Below are positions 12,262 through 12,839 of a stretch of 12,839 nucleotides of DNA, piece by piece. Where the stretch lies: positions 1 to 12,839 of the forward strand of contig CAYGZA010000191.1 in assembly GCA_964354135.1 (NCBI GenBank). Reading direction: 5' to 3'. Every line of letters begins with the position of its first letter. The first letter of the stretch is position 1. The position numbers and the translations under genes were made by a program. The notes below the pieces were generated by a model. That model made no database searches. It was not told the DNA's origin and saw nothing but the letters and a program-made list of their open reading frames with translations. The DNA comes from CAYGZA01 sp964354135. GTDB taxonomy: Bacteria; Planctomycetota; Planctomycetia; Pirellulales; Thermoguttaceae.

Positions 12262-12839
12262 ATGGGGAAGAAGAAGAAGGGCCGCATGCGGGGAAGAAAC
12301 AGCTCGCAGGCTATGATGCACCGAGGCCAAATCCGCCCTTACCGGGAACGACCGCGCCCGGACAACAACGGCCGTGAACTCGAGCCCTTGGATAGCGGGG
12401 AGCCCGGTCCCTTGCAGCCCGGCGGCGGCGTCCTCGAAATGCACCCCAACGGCTATGGCTTCCTCCGCGACCCGCAGGCCAACTACGTCCGGCAGTTGAC
12501 CGACCCGTTCGTCCCCGGCAGCATGATCGAGAAATACGGTCTGCGCGAAGGGGTCCACGTCAACGGGCTGGTGCAGGCGGGTCGCCGTCAGCAAGGCCCG
12601 CGACTCAGGGAAATCGCCGACGTCGACGGTCTGAAGGCCGACGACTACCGCGACGTGAAGACCTTCGACCAGCTCACCCCGATCAATCCCGAGCACTGGC
12701 TGAAGCTGGAGACCGGTCCGATCCCGCTCACCACCCGGGTCATGGACTTGCTGACGCCGCTGGGCAAAGGGCAGCGGGCGTTGATCGTCTCTCCGCCCCG
12801 CACCGGCAAGACCATTCTCTTGCAGCACATCAGCCAGGC
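12262..12839 (+). CDS. rho: Transcription termination factor Rho (N-terminal part; runs off the right edge)
   Basis: The 192 visible codons cover a basic N-terminus (MGKKKKGRMRGRNSS), the RNA-binding cold-shock-like domain (GVLEMHPNGYGFLRDPQANY, 57-75, and on through YGLREGVHVNGLVQAG) and the start of the ATPase domain: FDQLTPINPEHWLKLE (135-150), RVMDLLTPLGKGQR (159-172) and the Walker A-like PPRTGKTILL (178-187). Rho is a hexameric RNA-dependent ATPase that ends transcription. The N-terminal helical bundle found in E. coli Rho is absent, and the protein goes from a charged tail straight into the RNA-binding domain. The start is ambiguous: ATGs at 12262, 12286 and 12313 are all in frame. I take 12262, though AAGG before 12286 is a fair ribosome binding site. 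The planctomycete-like form PPRTGKT supports the taxonomic guess. The gene continues outside the window. Confidence 0.93.
   Translation, partial: MGKKKKGRMRGRNSSQAMMHRGQIRPYRERPRPDNNGRELEPLDSGEPGPLQPGGGVLEMHPNGYGFLRDPQANYVRQLTDPFVPGSMIEKYGLREGVHVNGLVQAGRRQQGPRLREIADVDGLKADDYRDVKTFDQLTPINPEHWLKLETGPIPLTTRVMDLLTPLGKGQRALIVSPPRTGKTILLQHISQ

Noticed and set aside
11755..12828. 357-codon minus-strand frame opposite rho
   Set aside because: It is antisense to the unmistakable Rho protein, and the part outside rho has no domain or ribosome binding site.
1..12839. CRISPR array, insertion sequence or transposase, rRNA or tRNA genes
   Set aside because: I saw no regularly spaced repeats, transposase motifs, terminal inverted repeats around vapBC, or rRNA/tRNA signatures on either strand.

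Overview
The window is GC-rich bacterial DNA and most resembles a planctomycete, possibly from the Pirellulales side of the phylum. I infer this from the gene families, not from a marker gene. The clues are a secreted DUF1080 (3-keto-disaccharide hydrolase) protein, a secreted STN-domain protein, a thioredoxin fused to YHS-like modules through a Pro/Gly-rich linker, an MMPL/RND permease, a Rho factor with the Walker A variant PPRTGKT, and -10 boxes of the TAGAAT type. An XPB-type helicase paired with a Bax1-like protein would fit a thermophile or a lineage that acquired this pair from archaea; the sequence alone does not settle this.

Layout. 1-177 (-): N-terminus of a DUF790/Bax1-like protein, running off the left edge. 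299-962 (+): a vapBC toxin-antitoxin operon. 920-2332 (-): XPB-type DNA helicase, whose last 13 codons lie antisense inside vapC. 2855-5320 (+): MMPL/RND permease. 5322-6773 (-): cation diffusion facilitator with three tandem cytoplasmic dimerisation-type domains. 7103-7831 (+): DUF1080 protein. 7846-9006 (-): secreted STN-domain protein. 9242-9904 (+): HEAT/TPR protein. 9950-11395 (-): thioredoxin-YHS protein. 12262-12839 (+): transcription termination factor Rho, running off the right edge.

Ten consecutive transcription units alternate strictly in strand (-,+,-,+,-,+,-,+,-,+). The four convergent junctions are an overlap of 43 bases and gaps of 1, 14 and 45 bases, with no convincing intrinsic terminator at any of them. 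The divergent junctions carry good sigma70-like promoters, several with an exact 17-base spacer.

The most interesting part is the left end. XPB helicase and Bax1 (DUF790) are known partners in archaea, as helicase plus nuclease in DNA repair. Here the two genes keep the same strand and order but are separated by a vapBC module in the opposite orientation. Two strong back-to-back promoters, with -35 boxes only 10 bases apart, drive Bax1 leftward and a leaderless vapBC rightward. A set of GATG/CATC half-sites spans both, so the VapBC complex could plausibly control the repair partner as well as itself. At the right end, rho follows an approximately 870-base region without a credible gene that contains two promoter-like sequences and several hairpins, suggesting a long and possibly autoregulatory leader.
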